Source: Salminus brasiliensis (Eukaryota > Chordata > Actinopteri > Characiformes > Bryconidae). From it: a stretch of DNA of 64,000 nt. Numbering within the stretch: the first letter of the stretch is position 1; every line of letters begins with the position of its first letter. The stretch covers positions 21,160,943 through 21,224,942 of the forward strand of contig NC_132887.1 in assembly GCF_030463535.1 (NCBI RefSeq). The letters run 5' to 3'. Below the pieces are notes generated by a model, which was not told the origin of the DNA, did not search any database, and saw only the letters and a program-made list of their open reading frames with translations. Below, in pieces: positions 35,401-48,300 of the stretch. A program made the translations under genes and the position numbers.

Positions 35401-38300
35401 GGAACCGATGTTATGTAGTGTAAACTGTATAGTGATTTCATTGAAGTCATGTCATTAGACTAATATTATATATAATATCATTATTATTATATATGTGTGA
35501 TCACATATATAATAATTGATGCACAATGCATGCCATGCCAGTCAATCAAAATTCTGTATGAATGGGCAGAATACATGATACATATATAATACAATACTAA
35601 TGTATTCTTGTTTTACAATTCACACCTTACCATTCTCATTCATTTATAAAATGTAAGGGAAATGTGTTTTCCCATGATAGAGGCCTGTTACACATTCCAC
35701 TGGAGCCCAGTTTTTTGTCCAACTGCAGGTACCTGAATGTAGGGTTAAGCCTGGAACTGATCAAATCATTAACAAGATGTTTTTCATTCTCAGAGTGCTG
35801 TCAGCCGGCCAAAAGGGACGGGGTAAATACATCCATCCGTAATATTTGCTCAAGGTCTCTACACAGAAAAGGCCTGAAGGGTTTTTCTGGCAACTGCACA
35901 GAACACAAACTGTGGTCCACAATGTTGACTTCGAAATGTGCAATCAATAAAAAACTAGAAGTCTAATGTAAATAAGACACTTTTGTGGCTACCTATATGG
36001 TAAATGCTGCACTGGACATCATTGTATATAGCTTGAAAGAGGATATATTTGTTTGTGTATCATACTGGCTAACGTCAGTACGGATGTCATAAGGAAATAA
36101 AATGATATGAGAATGAGAATAGTTTACTAAAAGATTTTGTATAAAGGGCCGAAGTTGTTCTACTAAGCTACGGGCTTATAGGCTTTTACATCAGGTTATA
36201 TTAAGTCCACTGAGATTACAGGAGATAACAATACAGAACTGCACGTAATGTTAATGCTAGCATGCTTAATCATCTTTTATGACTGAACAAAGTTTGCATC
36301 CAGTCAGAGTCAACTTGGGCAAAGTTCAGCATGTTGTGCAGAACAGCCACATTCTCAATGTGTGTGAGTCCTAGGTGGGGTTTGGGAAAATCCGGTGTTA
36401 GCAAGATCCATCAAGAACGATACTAGATACTTGACTTTTGTAAAACCCTCTTTTTACCAAGTCAAGTACAAACCCCTATCGGGTGCATCAATAAGAAGTA
36501 CACTGGAAGTATTAAGGCTAAAGCAGCATGCAGGCTATGCTCAAAACACTGAGTCACTGTGCTACTTTTAAACCAATGGTGGTTCAAGTCGTCTAAACAC
36601 TGGCTCTGGAATCCCTTAAGCATATTTGATTATGAGGATCATGCTGTGAAGGCCTGTTTACTGAGCTAACATCCACTTTTTAGAATGGCCATGACAGTGA
36701 GCATTACTCATAGGCCTGTGTTCCACAAACCTAAGCACTGTGCCTTGTTTTGAAAGGGGGCATTGTTTTCTAGCAGCAATTCTGTTGGTACTGATGTCCA
36801 GTCAGAGGAACAGACACTTTAAAGAATGTATTAGCTTTATGATATAATTAGCTACGCTTGTGCATTAGCAAAATATCACCATCTCATGCTAGTTTTGGTG
36901 AGAAGCTGAGTGGCCCAGTTGGGTTAGTGCAGGCCTATCCAAAGTGTGGGCTTTGGGCAAAAGTTGGCCTGTGGTAACGTTTGATTTAACTCCACCCCTT
37001 TACCCAGTTAGAGAACTAGTTGTGCTGCTTTTCACTTTTTGACATGATTTCAGTGTGGACATTGTCCTTTTCATCAGAATTGTTATTAGAATGTCATAAT
37101 GGATGGACCAATAAAAATGGCCCAAATTAACTTGGAACAACTTAAATCTTATTATGTCGACTTCCATTAAGACTTTTCCCTTCTTTCATTGCTAATTAGG
37201 ACAAGATTTCTGCACAACAGCGATGATATGCTGTATACTAAATTGAATTGAATTTCATTTTAAATTGTATTTTTAAGGTATTTAGTAGGAACATAGAGTG
37301 TAATGTTATAAAATCCATTTTTAAAAAACTTGATTTCAAACCTACCTTCCTTCTTTATTTATATATTGTTTTGTTTTTTTATCCCTCAGCCCAACACAAA
37401 CATTGTATTTTGGCCCCACAAAAGACATTGGGCCCTATTTTAGCGAGCCTTCAACCGTGCATCGGGTAGCTTGGTTTAGGGGGAGCACTCTGTCTTTGCT
37501 ATTGTAACAACATGAAAACAACATGACCATTCCCCCACGTTCATTGCCGTAGATATATTTGCAAGCATTGTTGCTATTTAAAAGACACAGGCAGAAAGCA
37601 TGTAAATAGACTGTCTGCGGAGTGTAAGATAGCAATGAGCATTGCGACACGCCTTGCGCAGGGTGTAAGGTGGGGCCCAATAAGTTTGAGTACTCCTGGT
37701 TTAGTAGATTCTAGTGCTGTAATGGACCACTGATAATCTGTGATCCATACAAATCGCCCACCACGGTTCGGGATGCACGCGAGCTGTGGATTAATCACCA
37801 AAGTTTAACCATAACAGTGTGGCAGCTGATTTTACCGTTTACACTAATAACCCCCTCAATCTGGACTCAGAGCTGCAGTGGGGGCATGCAGGATAAGCAG
37901 CTGACTGTCATGTGAACAGAGCATGTAGATACAACTGTTACAGTTTGTGCCAGAAGAGCCATAAAAGAGCCATATGAAATCGAGCAGCGCCATCACTCTG
38001 GTGTGTGAGTGGAGAGCAGAGTTACATTAGTGTGAGGAGTGGGAGTCTCAAATAGACACAGACTGTCTAAAAAGCAAGATCTTCAATTAAGTCAACCTCA
38101 GAACATCGGACTCCACTATCAACCTTAATAGGAAAGAAAATTAACCTGGAAAGAAATGAAAGAAAAATAAGTGCATGAGAGAGGCAATCGCTCCACTCAA
38201 ACGCTACATCACAGCTGTGTAAAAACAAACAGACCACATCAAAATATAAGTCACAAATAAAAACGATGCAGCAACACAAAATGCTAACAGATAGGCATGT
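35401..38300. other. No gene seen
   Basis: About 2.9 kb of AT-rich spacer between the two genes. Short frames only; no splice-bounded exon recognised. Confidence 0.5.
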
Positions 38301-38410
38301 CATAATAAAAGTCACTAATACACACTAATAGGCTGTTTCAAAATAAAAGTCACTAATACACACTAATAGGCCGTGTCAAAATAAAAGTCACTAATACACA
38401 CTAACAGACA
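38301..38410. repeat. 38-bp tandem repeat, three units
   Basis: Units start at 38301, 38339 and 38377 and share AAAGTCACTAATACACACTA. Units differ by only a few bases, so the array is fairly young. There are no spacers, so it is not a CRISPR. Confidence 0.85.
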
Positions 38411-39535
38411 AAATAAGTGACATAAAAAAACAGCAAGTAAAAAAAGCAGTAACACAAAATGCTGTCAAACTAAAAGCTAAAATAATTGTCTCAAATTGTC
38501 TTTCTGTCTTTTATTTTGTTGATCTGATCCATCCAAAAAAGTTTCGTGATCTGTTACACCACTAATAGATTATTCGCCTTGTTGCTTACAAACATGAATT
38601 AAAGCGCGAACGTAAATATAGATATTTTGAATTTAGAATGTGTTATATATTGTGGCACCGTGTTATAGTAAAGGTATTGGCTCACGTTCTTATTTTAAGA
38701 ATCTGATTAACTGTATCTGTCACTGACAAGTTTCACTGTCAGTTCTACTCTTATTTTAAAGATTGTTGATTAAACAAAACAACTAACAAGAAATGTGGAC
38801 ACCAGACAAGCCTTGGTGGATCTGTTAAGTTCAGGAAATTGTGTACAGTAGATTTTTCAATTAACATTATCTGAAACAAGCTGGCATTTCTCCAACAGAC
38901 CTTGGCCACAGGGGCAGCTTGGATATAGGTTATGTGTATTATCTTATAGAACTGAAGCAGACTTATCATTTGAGATAGACCATGGCGTACATTATACGTC
39001 ATGTACTGTACCTGGGCTGATTTCGATTTTTCCGAAAAAATGAGGCTGTGTTCTGTCTTTTGCTTAGTGTCCATTTGTACTGGACAAGGATTAACCCCAG
39101 CCTTGGACAACTGAGCCTTTTGAATTAAGATTTTCCATGTAGGGAAAATATAGTCCATGATTCGGCTGAAACTTTTTAGTTTTAGTATCCCTCAACCAGG
39201 AAGTGGCGGCACAAAGCTTTAGAGACCATCAATATCATCAATCAAATTCATGCAAATGTTCTTTGCAGAAAAGTGAGTGTCCAGATTGAATTTGACCATC
39301 CAAATATATCTAAAACCTACTGACCCTCTTGTAAACAATATAACCTCACTCTTCACCCAAAATCCATGAATCTATTTTAAGTGGAATTATCTTTGATACC
39401 ACTTTCAATACTAAAATAACCTAGAGAGAGAACCCAATCAGGTCTGCCCCTTTTCATAGCGTATGCTGCTTTAGAATCATGAATTAAACAGTATAATAGT
39501 ACACATTTAATGATGAAAATAGCCATCAATCCTGG
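38411..39535. other. ApoB upstream flank
   Basis: No transposon recognised in the last 1.1 kb before the HNF4 motifs. This absence fits a regulatory flank, but no specific enhancer motif can be defended. Confidence 0.4.
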
Positions 39536-39541
39536 GTCCTC

Positions 39542-39567
39542 TGAACTTTGGATGTTAAAGGACTTTG
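39542..39567 (+). promoter_or_regulatory. apob: Two HNF4-type motifs upstream of apoB
   Basis: The plus strand reads TGAACTTTG at 39542-39550 and GGACTTTG at 39560-39567. Their reverse complements, CAAAGTTCA and CAAAGTCC, match the HNF4-specific half-site. They lie about 70-95 bp upstream of the TATA box. Human APOB also depends on an HNF4 site just upstream of its start. Motif match only. Confidence 0.55.
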
Positions 39568-39635
39568 GAAAGCTGGAGATAACATTCTGCTGCCTGTGAT
39601 GTGATTGGAGGAGGATGAGAAGGGTGGGGAAGGTT

Positions 39636-39643
39636 TATAAAAA
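39636..39643 (+). promoter_or_regulatory. apob: apoB TATA box
   Basis: TATAAAAA (preceded by GGTT) lies 91-98 bp upstream of the apoB ATG. Transcription should begin about 25-32 bp downstream, near 39,665-39,672, giving a 5' leader of about 65 nt without an upstream ATG. Confidence 0.7.
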
Positions 39644-39733
39644 GCTTAGGTAATGCTGTGAGACACAGTTAAGTGAGGATTTGTTACAAAATAAAGGAGA
39701 AGAGGAACAATCTGAGCTTTGTTTGTGTCCATC

Positions 39734-39788
39734 ATGGGGGACACTAAGCTCTATCTGTTTCTGCTTTTCAGCGCTTATGCTCTGGCTG
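39734..39788 (+). other. apob: apoB exon 1: signal peptide
   Basis: Exon 1 encodes [18 protein letters not shown] plus one base of the next codon. The hydrophobic run [12 protein letters not shown] with a small-residue ALA ending fits a cleaved ER signal peptide, probably cut before ETSTEV. The ATG has G at +4 and no in-frame upstream ATG was seen in the short 5' leader. The donor is GTAAGA. Confidence 0.9.
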
Positions 39789-40113
39789 GTAAGATTTTCT
39801 TTTGACTTTTCAATTCTGGATTTTAACATAGCCTTGAATAGCATTTAACTTTCCTTGGATTACTGATTTAAATGCTAATAATAAACAGTGTATATGTTTT
39901 GCATTACTTACATACACTCTTAAAAGGGTGGTACTTCAAAGGGTTCTCTGAGAACGGTGTTTGTAATAGAGATGTCTAGAGAACCGTTTCAAGTTCTTTA
40001 CTAATTTACCAAAGGTTCTTTATACTCACACATCTCTACTACAAGCATGGTTCTTCTGTGGCATCACTCAAGGAACAATTTGAAGCATGCTTGAAGCATA
40101 TTAAATAATTTGA

Positions 40114-40170
<57 letters not shown>

Positions 40171-43100
40171 CACTTGTGCAAAAACATGCATTTTCAAAAC
40201 ATTAACCTGGGAAAGGAAAAAATGTCTTAACTTTCATTGGAAGTCAGTTTAAATTTTATTAGGCTGTAATCCAAGTCATTTTGGTCCATTTCTAATGTTT
40301 TTTGCATGAAAATGAAATCTTGACACAATATATATATATATATATATATATTAATAACTACTTTATATATTCACTTTATATACTTTATATACATTCATAT
40401 ATATACACAAATATTTCACCTAAGTAAATTTAAACATCGGAACCATTGCGAACCCTTGAAGAACCCTTGAAGAACCCTCTTTCACAGTGTACTGTCTGTA
40501 AAGATGAAATCTACATTCTGCAGTTATTATTGGTGTGTTGGGCTTGATGTAACCAGTGTGCAGTGATGAATGTAATCTAAGGCAGTAATTCTGATTCAAA
40601 TACCACTATGAATTGGGATATTTTGAACATTAAGTGTTTGATAAGTTGATTTTTCCTCATTGATTCTATAGAGACAAGCACAGAAGTAACTGACGAAGGA
40701 GCAGAAGCACAGCCATCAGTATGCCCATGTAAGTTACTAACTCCAATCCATAGTTATTACGTATCTAAGTGTTCCTAAAAAAACAGCCAGGGAGTTGTTT
40801 GTGTTAATGCTGTCCTATCTGTAGCCAATCACACATAGGTAATTAGCCTTAATCGATTTCTTGGTATCAGTCTTAAAAGATAGTCTCACTGAACCCTGGT
40901 ACTGTGCTGTTTATGAGGCAAGAGTATTGATGAAGCTGTTGACTCATAGAAGTGCCACTCTGTCAGCGAGCGGTCCAAAGGTCTCTGGCTCCAGTGATGA
41001 TTTGGAATCATTTAGGAAATGAGGTCAAAAACAACTCATAAACCTGAGACAATCTGAGAAATGACAGAATGTACAGTAAAATGTTATTTGTTTTGGTATT
41101 TGCATTGGTATATAAAATGCTTTTAATAGAGCTCTTATTTCTATCATGTGATTCATTTGCCATGGTTTGTCTTGTCATTTGTCATGTTTTTCTTGATGTC
41201 TAGTGGAGGCACGATACAAGACCTTCAGAAAATATACTTACCAGTACACAGCCGAGAGCACCAATGGAGTGGCCGGCACAGCTAACATCAAGAACGGGCC
41301 AAGAATATCCTGCAAGGTATGAGAGGGTTTACAGAATTTAACTGCTTAAAGCTTTCTAGCAACAGACTTGCATGTCTTTAATAATAGGATTCTCTATAAG
41401 TACACTATTCTATTTAGTTCTCACTTCTCCATCTTCCATCTCTGCCTTTATCCAGGTGGAGCTCGAGGTTCCTCAGACATGCAGCTTTGTCCTGCATACC
41501 ACTGAGTGCACACTGAGCGAAGTGACAGCCATCGATGCTGAGGGTCAGACTGTCTACAAAGCAGCAGCTCCTGAAACTGACTTCTTCCAGGCAGCCATGG
41601 AGAAGTGAGTGCAGTTGGTGAAACATTTAGAGCTTCATTAGAAGATCTGCTTGTTGTTGTTTTTTTTAAGCTAGCACAAACACTTTCTTCACACATCAGA
41701 GAATGGGCTTCACTGATGTAGATACAGTAAAAATCTGAAAATCTCCCTTACATAAATATATTACTACTTCCATTTTCACTTTATTAGAACATTGGGCGTT
41801 ATGCAAGGTCAGGTTGTGAAAAACACTGTGCTGTACAGTGTGCCAATCTAATAATCCGGCCCTACTGGCTACTATTCTAGCACCATGCTAACACACTAGC
41901 TTCGGGCTAACATGCTAGTCATGATAAAACTATAAAACGAGATATTGTGATGCAGTTTAATAAAATATGATATGCTGCATTGCAGTGCTACTGAAATGTA
42001 GGCCATTAGGCAGTGCAATATCTAGGGGTCCAAGCACCGTCATAGTGCTTATGGATTTGGAGTGCCCGCTTTCCATGAACTTTTTTTTTGTCATACTGTT
42101 TCTATTAAAAATAAAAAGGACAAAGTGCACTGATTACATTAAAGTACTGGGCTTATGTCTAGTGCCAATGGTGAATGACCGTTTAAATGTTCTTCGGCGT
42201 AATCTAGACCATGTCTGGGAGGATAGAGTTATGTCTTTTTCTACTCGTGCTTGGCAACAGATATATCCATCCATAAATCCATTGACCACTTTCACTGCTG
42301 CGAAAGTTACTGTGTTTGGCTCAATCTGAGGGACTGTCAAGAGAATAGTTTTTGTAAGTATTGAAAGTGAGCTTACTTGGCGAGTAATACAAAAACTCTG
42401 ATTTCTATCCAGGAACCCCTTGAATTTCATGGTGGAGCAGGTGACCAAGGTTTCCATCTACCCTAAAATGGACGAGCCTGAGAACATACTGAACATCAAG
42501 AGAGGAATCATCTCTGCTCTCCTAGCGCCCGTTTTAGAAGAGGAGCACAATAAGAAAATGGTAAGTTTGTTTAGTCCTGTTCATTTGATATTCTGGTATG
42601 TGCTGCTGCCATGTTTGTTTACTATTATTTCACAAGTGTCTCACTTTTTCTTTGTGTTAAAGACCACCATACATGGCTTGTGCAGTACTGACCTCACTGT
42701 AAACTTAAGGAAAGACACTGATGTTGATGTCACTGTGGTCCGAGATCTGTCCGAGTGCAGCCACTTTACTCCTCAAAATCTCCCGACCAGTCCTCTGTCC
42801 CTCATGCCAGGCCTGGTAAGACATGTAATTTATATATTTTTTGTAGATAGATGGGTGGATGTAAGTCCAAAAGGGTCAGTCATCTCAAACCTGACTTTTG
42901 GGTTAGGTCATAGAAACCCCTAAAGGAAAGAACAAGTAAATAATAAATGAGGACTTTCTTCACAGAACGGACTTGTTTCCAAGCTCATCAGCAGCAGCCA
43001 GGCCTGCAACTACCAGTTTGATAACAGAAAGAGGCACATGACCGAGGCCCAGTGCAGAGAGAAACATGTCTTCATTCCATTCTCTCACGAGTGAGTAATG

Positions 43101-45338
43101 TGTTCTAATGGTTTTATGTGACATTGTGTTTCTACCCGTATCATTCTGTATTCTAACAAAATACCCTGCAAATGGACCATCACAGCTTCTGAGATTAAAC
43201 GTAATAGCATTACTAACTTTTTAGTGGAACTATGTTCCAAACATTTTATTTTAAGTAATTTTTGGTGCATTTTAATTGGTCCGTCCATCCCTGACACAAT
43301 GTAAAGAACAAGCCAGTTTCATGTCAATAATGTCAGAAAGTGAAAAATGGCAGAAATAGAGATGTTAGGGTTTTCCGCGACACCGACAAGTTGTATCTAA
43401 GTACTAAGTAGTGCAACAGCAGACGACTTATACATCATATGTTTATTATACACTGGTAGTCATAAAGAATTACTGAGATGTACATAAGTCGAAATGTCAT
43501 ACACTGGTGTTTTAAGGAATGTAACCTTCTTTTTTTGATGGATCCCTTAAAAATGTCATGATCATTATATCCAAATAGACAATGCATAAATCACTGCCAC
43601 ACTATTTCTCAAGCTTGAGGAGTGAGGACATTCAGGTGCTGGCATAGCAAGCAGTTATCAGATTTCAATAGCAATAAGAACTTGTGTTGTGGAAATGTGG
43701 GAAATGTGACTGAAAAGAAACTCCACACACTTTTGTGGAGCTTTTTGGACAACAATAAATCATTTGTGGGAAGCAATTCATAACCGGGCAGAAACACTCT
43801 TGCTTCAAGAATTTCCCCACTGTGGGACTAATAAAGGATTATCTTATCTTATCTTAAATCACTGAAAATCTGACAGAAGTTGAACCACTCAGTACTGACA
43901 CGCTCTTAGATTTTTAGTTTTTTAGGTTAGTTTTTTGGTGTGTATCATTTGTTTGTGATTATTACAAATCTGATCAGTTATTTGATTAGATTAAGATAAA
44001 TTAATTTGATAAATTAATAACATAATTCTAATGATTCTACTAAGTTAGAAAGCTGTACAGAGACTGATTAGCAGAATGAACTGTCTGGTTTAGAAGGAAA
44101 ACTCCAGTCTGACTCTAGTATGCTCACTTCTAGGGACCAGTATGGCATTGTCTCAGAGGTAAAACAGAGTCTCACCCTTCAAGAATCAGCAAAGATCAAC
44201 AACAGATATTTCAGCAATGATGGTGCGTATGTTTAAATAAAAAAAATGTAAAAAGGGCTTAGTATAAATACCACACAATACAGAATATCTGCTATTTCTG
44301 ATTGTATAAATCTTTCTGTAAACAGGCACAATCGAGAGAAAGCTTTTCCCAGAAGAGGTGGAAGACAAATTGTTTACCCAGACCAAAGGGGATGTCATTA
44401 CTTCCATGAAAACCCTTAACGATCTGACCCGCTTGGGAAGGAACCAGGAGAGAGCTCGTTTATTCCAAAAGCTGGTCTCTCAGATCCGTGGCATGAAGAA
44501 TGAGACGTTGTCAATAGCTGTGGAGGAGATGACCGAGATTTCGAGCTGGTTGACCTGGCAGGCCCTTTTCCAGTGTGGAACCAATGAGTGCACCAGTGCT
44601 GCTCTGCAGATTCTCAGAGGCTTCAAGGAGCCAGCCAGAGAGGTGGATGCCATAGTGTATGCTTTGGGTCTCCTACCACAGGCCAGCCCACAACGCCTCA
44701 GAGACATGCTCAGCATGGCCCAAAACAGGCCAACCAAGGCCACCATGTATGCCCTTGCTAACACGGTGAAAAAGTGAGTAATTGTTGTCTTCATTTTTTC
44801 CCATGTTTTTTAAAATAGTTTATTTAAAGATCCAAGCTAGATCAATATAAAAATAATAATGAAAAAATATACTCTAATCTAAATATATTATTTATACTTA
44901 TACGTATTTATACTATTCTTAAATATAAGTTGAGTTGTTTCAGAGAAATGCCCTGTTACTCTGCTAGGATTGTTTGTTGTTATACAGACCATTTAAATAA
45001 ATTACAAAGAAAAGAAATGAAATAAGTAAATGATAGAAATAAAATCACATAAATTTACTTGATTTCCTAACAATGAAAGACGTAGTAACATTACATAATA
45101 TTTCAGCTATGCAAAGTGATAAAAAAAATAAATTATACTTATTTTGTAATAGTAAGCTACTACAAATACACAGTTGTAACATTCCCTTGCTGTACATTTT
45201 CATTATTTATATTCCAGTTGTATGTGCATATATTGGAGTAACCTACATTGATATAATTATTTAAGTGAAATATATGTATTGGACTAGTAATATAAATGTA
45301 TGTATATACAGTTTAAAAATAAATAATAAATACATTGA

Positions 45339-45387
<49 letters not shown>

Positions 45388-48300
45388 ATATAGGATAATA
45401 TATATTCATATGGGGAGAATATGGTTTGTGAAACTCTTCAGCTACTATATCAGAGTAAATGTGTGTTTATTTTTTTCTTTCTGCAGGCTCCCACAGAAAG
45501 ATGCTAAGACAATCCCTGAGGTGAGGGAAGTTGCAGCATTCATGGAGTTTATGCTGGGTGACTGCTCAGGCGACGAGGACAAAACCTTCCTCACACTGAG
45601 GGTATTGCACCTAAATCTTATATATATTTAATATTTAAGTCATATCATCACAGGCATCATTGATGTTTTATTGATTTCATAAATCACATATTTCCAAGCT
45701 GTGTTTTATAGGCTATATAACCTTTTCATATAGAATATAATTAATTTGTTTTGCAGGTTATTGGTGTCATGGGAAAATACATGGAAGGCTTTCCATCTCT
45801 AAAATCCTCCCTCCTGACCTGCATGCGTCAGCGTGATGCCTCTTTGTCAGTCCAGAAATCTGCCATCCAGGCTTTCAGGCTGATGGAAATTGAACCAGAT
45901 GTGAGCCAAGTCCTATTACATTATTATATTGTTTTAAATGGCAGACCATTTTAGTGCAATTTAGTATAATACTCCAGTTCTGTTTATGATTTCCATATTT
46001 TGTCTCATCGTTTACATTGTTTGTCATTGATTCCAGGTGTCCAGCGCTCTCATGGAGCAGTACCAGGACACGCAAGCACCTGCTGAGAAACGGATTGCTG
46101 CTTATTTGATGTTAATGAGGAACCCTGAGCTAGTAGAGGAGGTGGTGAAGACACTGAGGGATGAGCCAAACCTGCAGCTCAAGAGCTTTGTAATATCTCA
46201 CATCAGTAACCTCATGGACATCACAGACCCAAATCTCCAGACGTAAGTTCCACAGTCTTCCTATTTTGAGAATTGCATTGCATTTACAAATGATCATAGC
46301 TTGTTTATAGGCTATAAGAAGCTTTTTATTAGCAGTCTTCCAGGTTTTAGCAAAACATGTGGCACTGTTTTAGAAGGACGTTCTCCTTTTAATCTCATAC
46401 AGCACAAAGGACTACATCACAAGTGCCTTGGAGAACGATGAGAATCTCTCTGCCATGGACTTCACCAAGTTCTCCCGCAATTACAAGGTTGAGGTGCCAC
46501 AGGCTGGCTCTGTAGAGAGCAATGTCATTTTTGACTCTGTCAATTACATGCCCAGAGAAGTCATGTTGGCGGCCACTCTTGATGCTTTCAACGCAGAGAT
46601 ACTGGAGGTATTGCATTTTACAAACCAAAAACAACTGCAGAGGCCCAGTACTTGCTCTTAAATGTTCTTCATTTGGTGACTTACCAATTGCTTTTGCAGA
46701 TTGGTCTGGAGGGTGAAGGTTTTGAGCCAACCATTGAGGCCCTGTTTGGCGAAAATGGTTTCTTCCCTGATGCCATCTCAAGGGCTTTGTACTGGGCCAA
46801 TGACAAAGTGCCACACCAAGCAAGGCAGGTTCTGGAAAAATGGACTGGCCCCCTAAGAGACAACAGGATGAAGAGAGAGGTACCATCATTGCTGTCACAT
46901 AAAAGCCAAATTCTTTTGTTGTTCATGGTGACTTTATGGTGAACAAAACTATAGAAATTGTCCAAAATTACTTAAAACATTAATTTCCATTACATGAAAT
47001 AGCACCCTTTCTTACAATTTTAAAAATATGAAGTTAAATGATAATAACAATATAGTGTAGAAATAAAAATATTATTATTTTAAAATTACTCTCTGTCTCT
47101 GCAGATCTCCCAGAACATACTTAACCAGATTAAGGAGAACTTTGGCAAGTTTGGCGAAGGCCTCAAGTACCTTGAAGAGGGCAAAGATGCACCCAAAGCC
47201 ATGGCCTACCTCCGCTTCATGGGAACAGAACTGGGATACATGAAGACCAGTGAACTCAATGGCATAATTGAAAATATCATCAAATACTCTGAGCTTTTCT
47301 TCAGCACCATGCCCAAAGAGGTCAGTATTCGTGGACAATGTCATACATACATTATATTATTACCATTTGTAAATGTCATTACAATATAACTTCTTTTTTC
47401 TTACAGTTTATCAAGAAAGTATCATCTGGAATAGATAATGAGCTTTTTGCTCACTACATGTTCTTGGACAAAGCCTTCACGCTGCCCACAGGTGCTGGCC
47501 TTCCTCTGAAGCTCTCTATGGTTGGAGTCTTTGCCCCTGGCGCTACAGGAGGACTGTCATTTGATCGTAGCATGGTAACATCAATTACTGTATCTCTACA
47601 AACATGTGAACTTAACCTAAAGCCTGAAGTCATTTGTTTTTAACAACTTTAACATTCAACTGCTGTGGTTATTTTGCAGCATATTACAATAAGCCTAATT
47701 ACATTACATTCTGTACATTTAAAGGAGCTATACCTATATTTATTTCACTTTAAAACATTAGTAAAATTACCTTATGTTCATCAGCAAATCAGTGGGACAG
47801 TTTGATGGACTACACAGTCCAAATTTACTGCGTTGTTGTAGAACAGGACAGGGTTTAATTTTCAATAAAAAAACAATGTAAGGCCACTTTAAGAGAGTAA
47901 ATGATTTGGCAACTGCACCAAAATAGGAAGATATTGCTGTGTTGTTAATTTCCTTTCGGGAATCTGATGTTGCATCTGATGCTATAGTGTATTACAACTC
48001 TCCTCAGTTTTAAAGGCTTTCTCTCTTCTTCTGCAGCAACAGCTCTCATTCAGGCCCTCGGCAGGAGTGGAGTTTTTGACCCACATGGGCGTCTACATTC
48101 CTGAGTTTGTTGATGCTGGGATTCAGATGCACACGAACCTGTACCACGAGAGTGGCCTGAACGCTAAAGTCACAATTAGAGGCAGCCAAGTCAAGCTTTC
48201 CATCCCCGCACCAAAAGAAAACACTCAGCTGATCAGCGTCAGGTAGGCTAGTCTTGGTACAAGACTTGGGAAGGTTTAAAAGGGGAAAATTTCATTGCTA

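Larger units (their letters stand above)
40672..48242 (+). other. apob: apoB exons 2-17: vitellogenin/MTP-like lipid-transfer N-terminus
   Basis: Residues about 19-925 form the large lipid transfer protein module shared by vitellogenin, MTP and apoB: a beta barrel, a helical repeat domain and a lipid-pocket sheet. In the family this part contacts MTP and starts particle assembly. Visible anchors are the cysteine pairs in [10 protein letters not shown] and QCGTNEC, the [18 protein letters not shown] strand region, and helical repeats in exons 9-15 ([23 protein letters not shown]). Exon 9 (448 nt) is the longest exon in this half and looks like two mammalian exons joined. Confidence 0.9.

Noticed and set aside
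38301..38410. CRISPR array
   Set aside because: Direct tandem repeats without spacers in a vertebrate genome.
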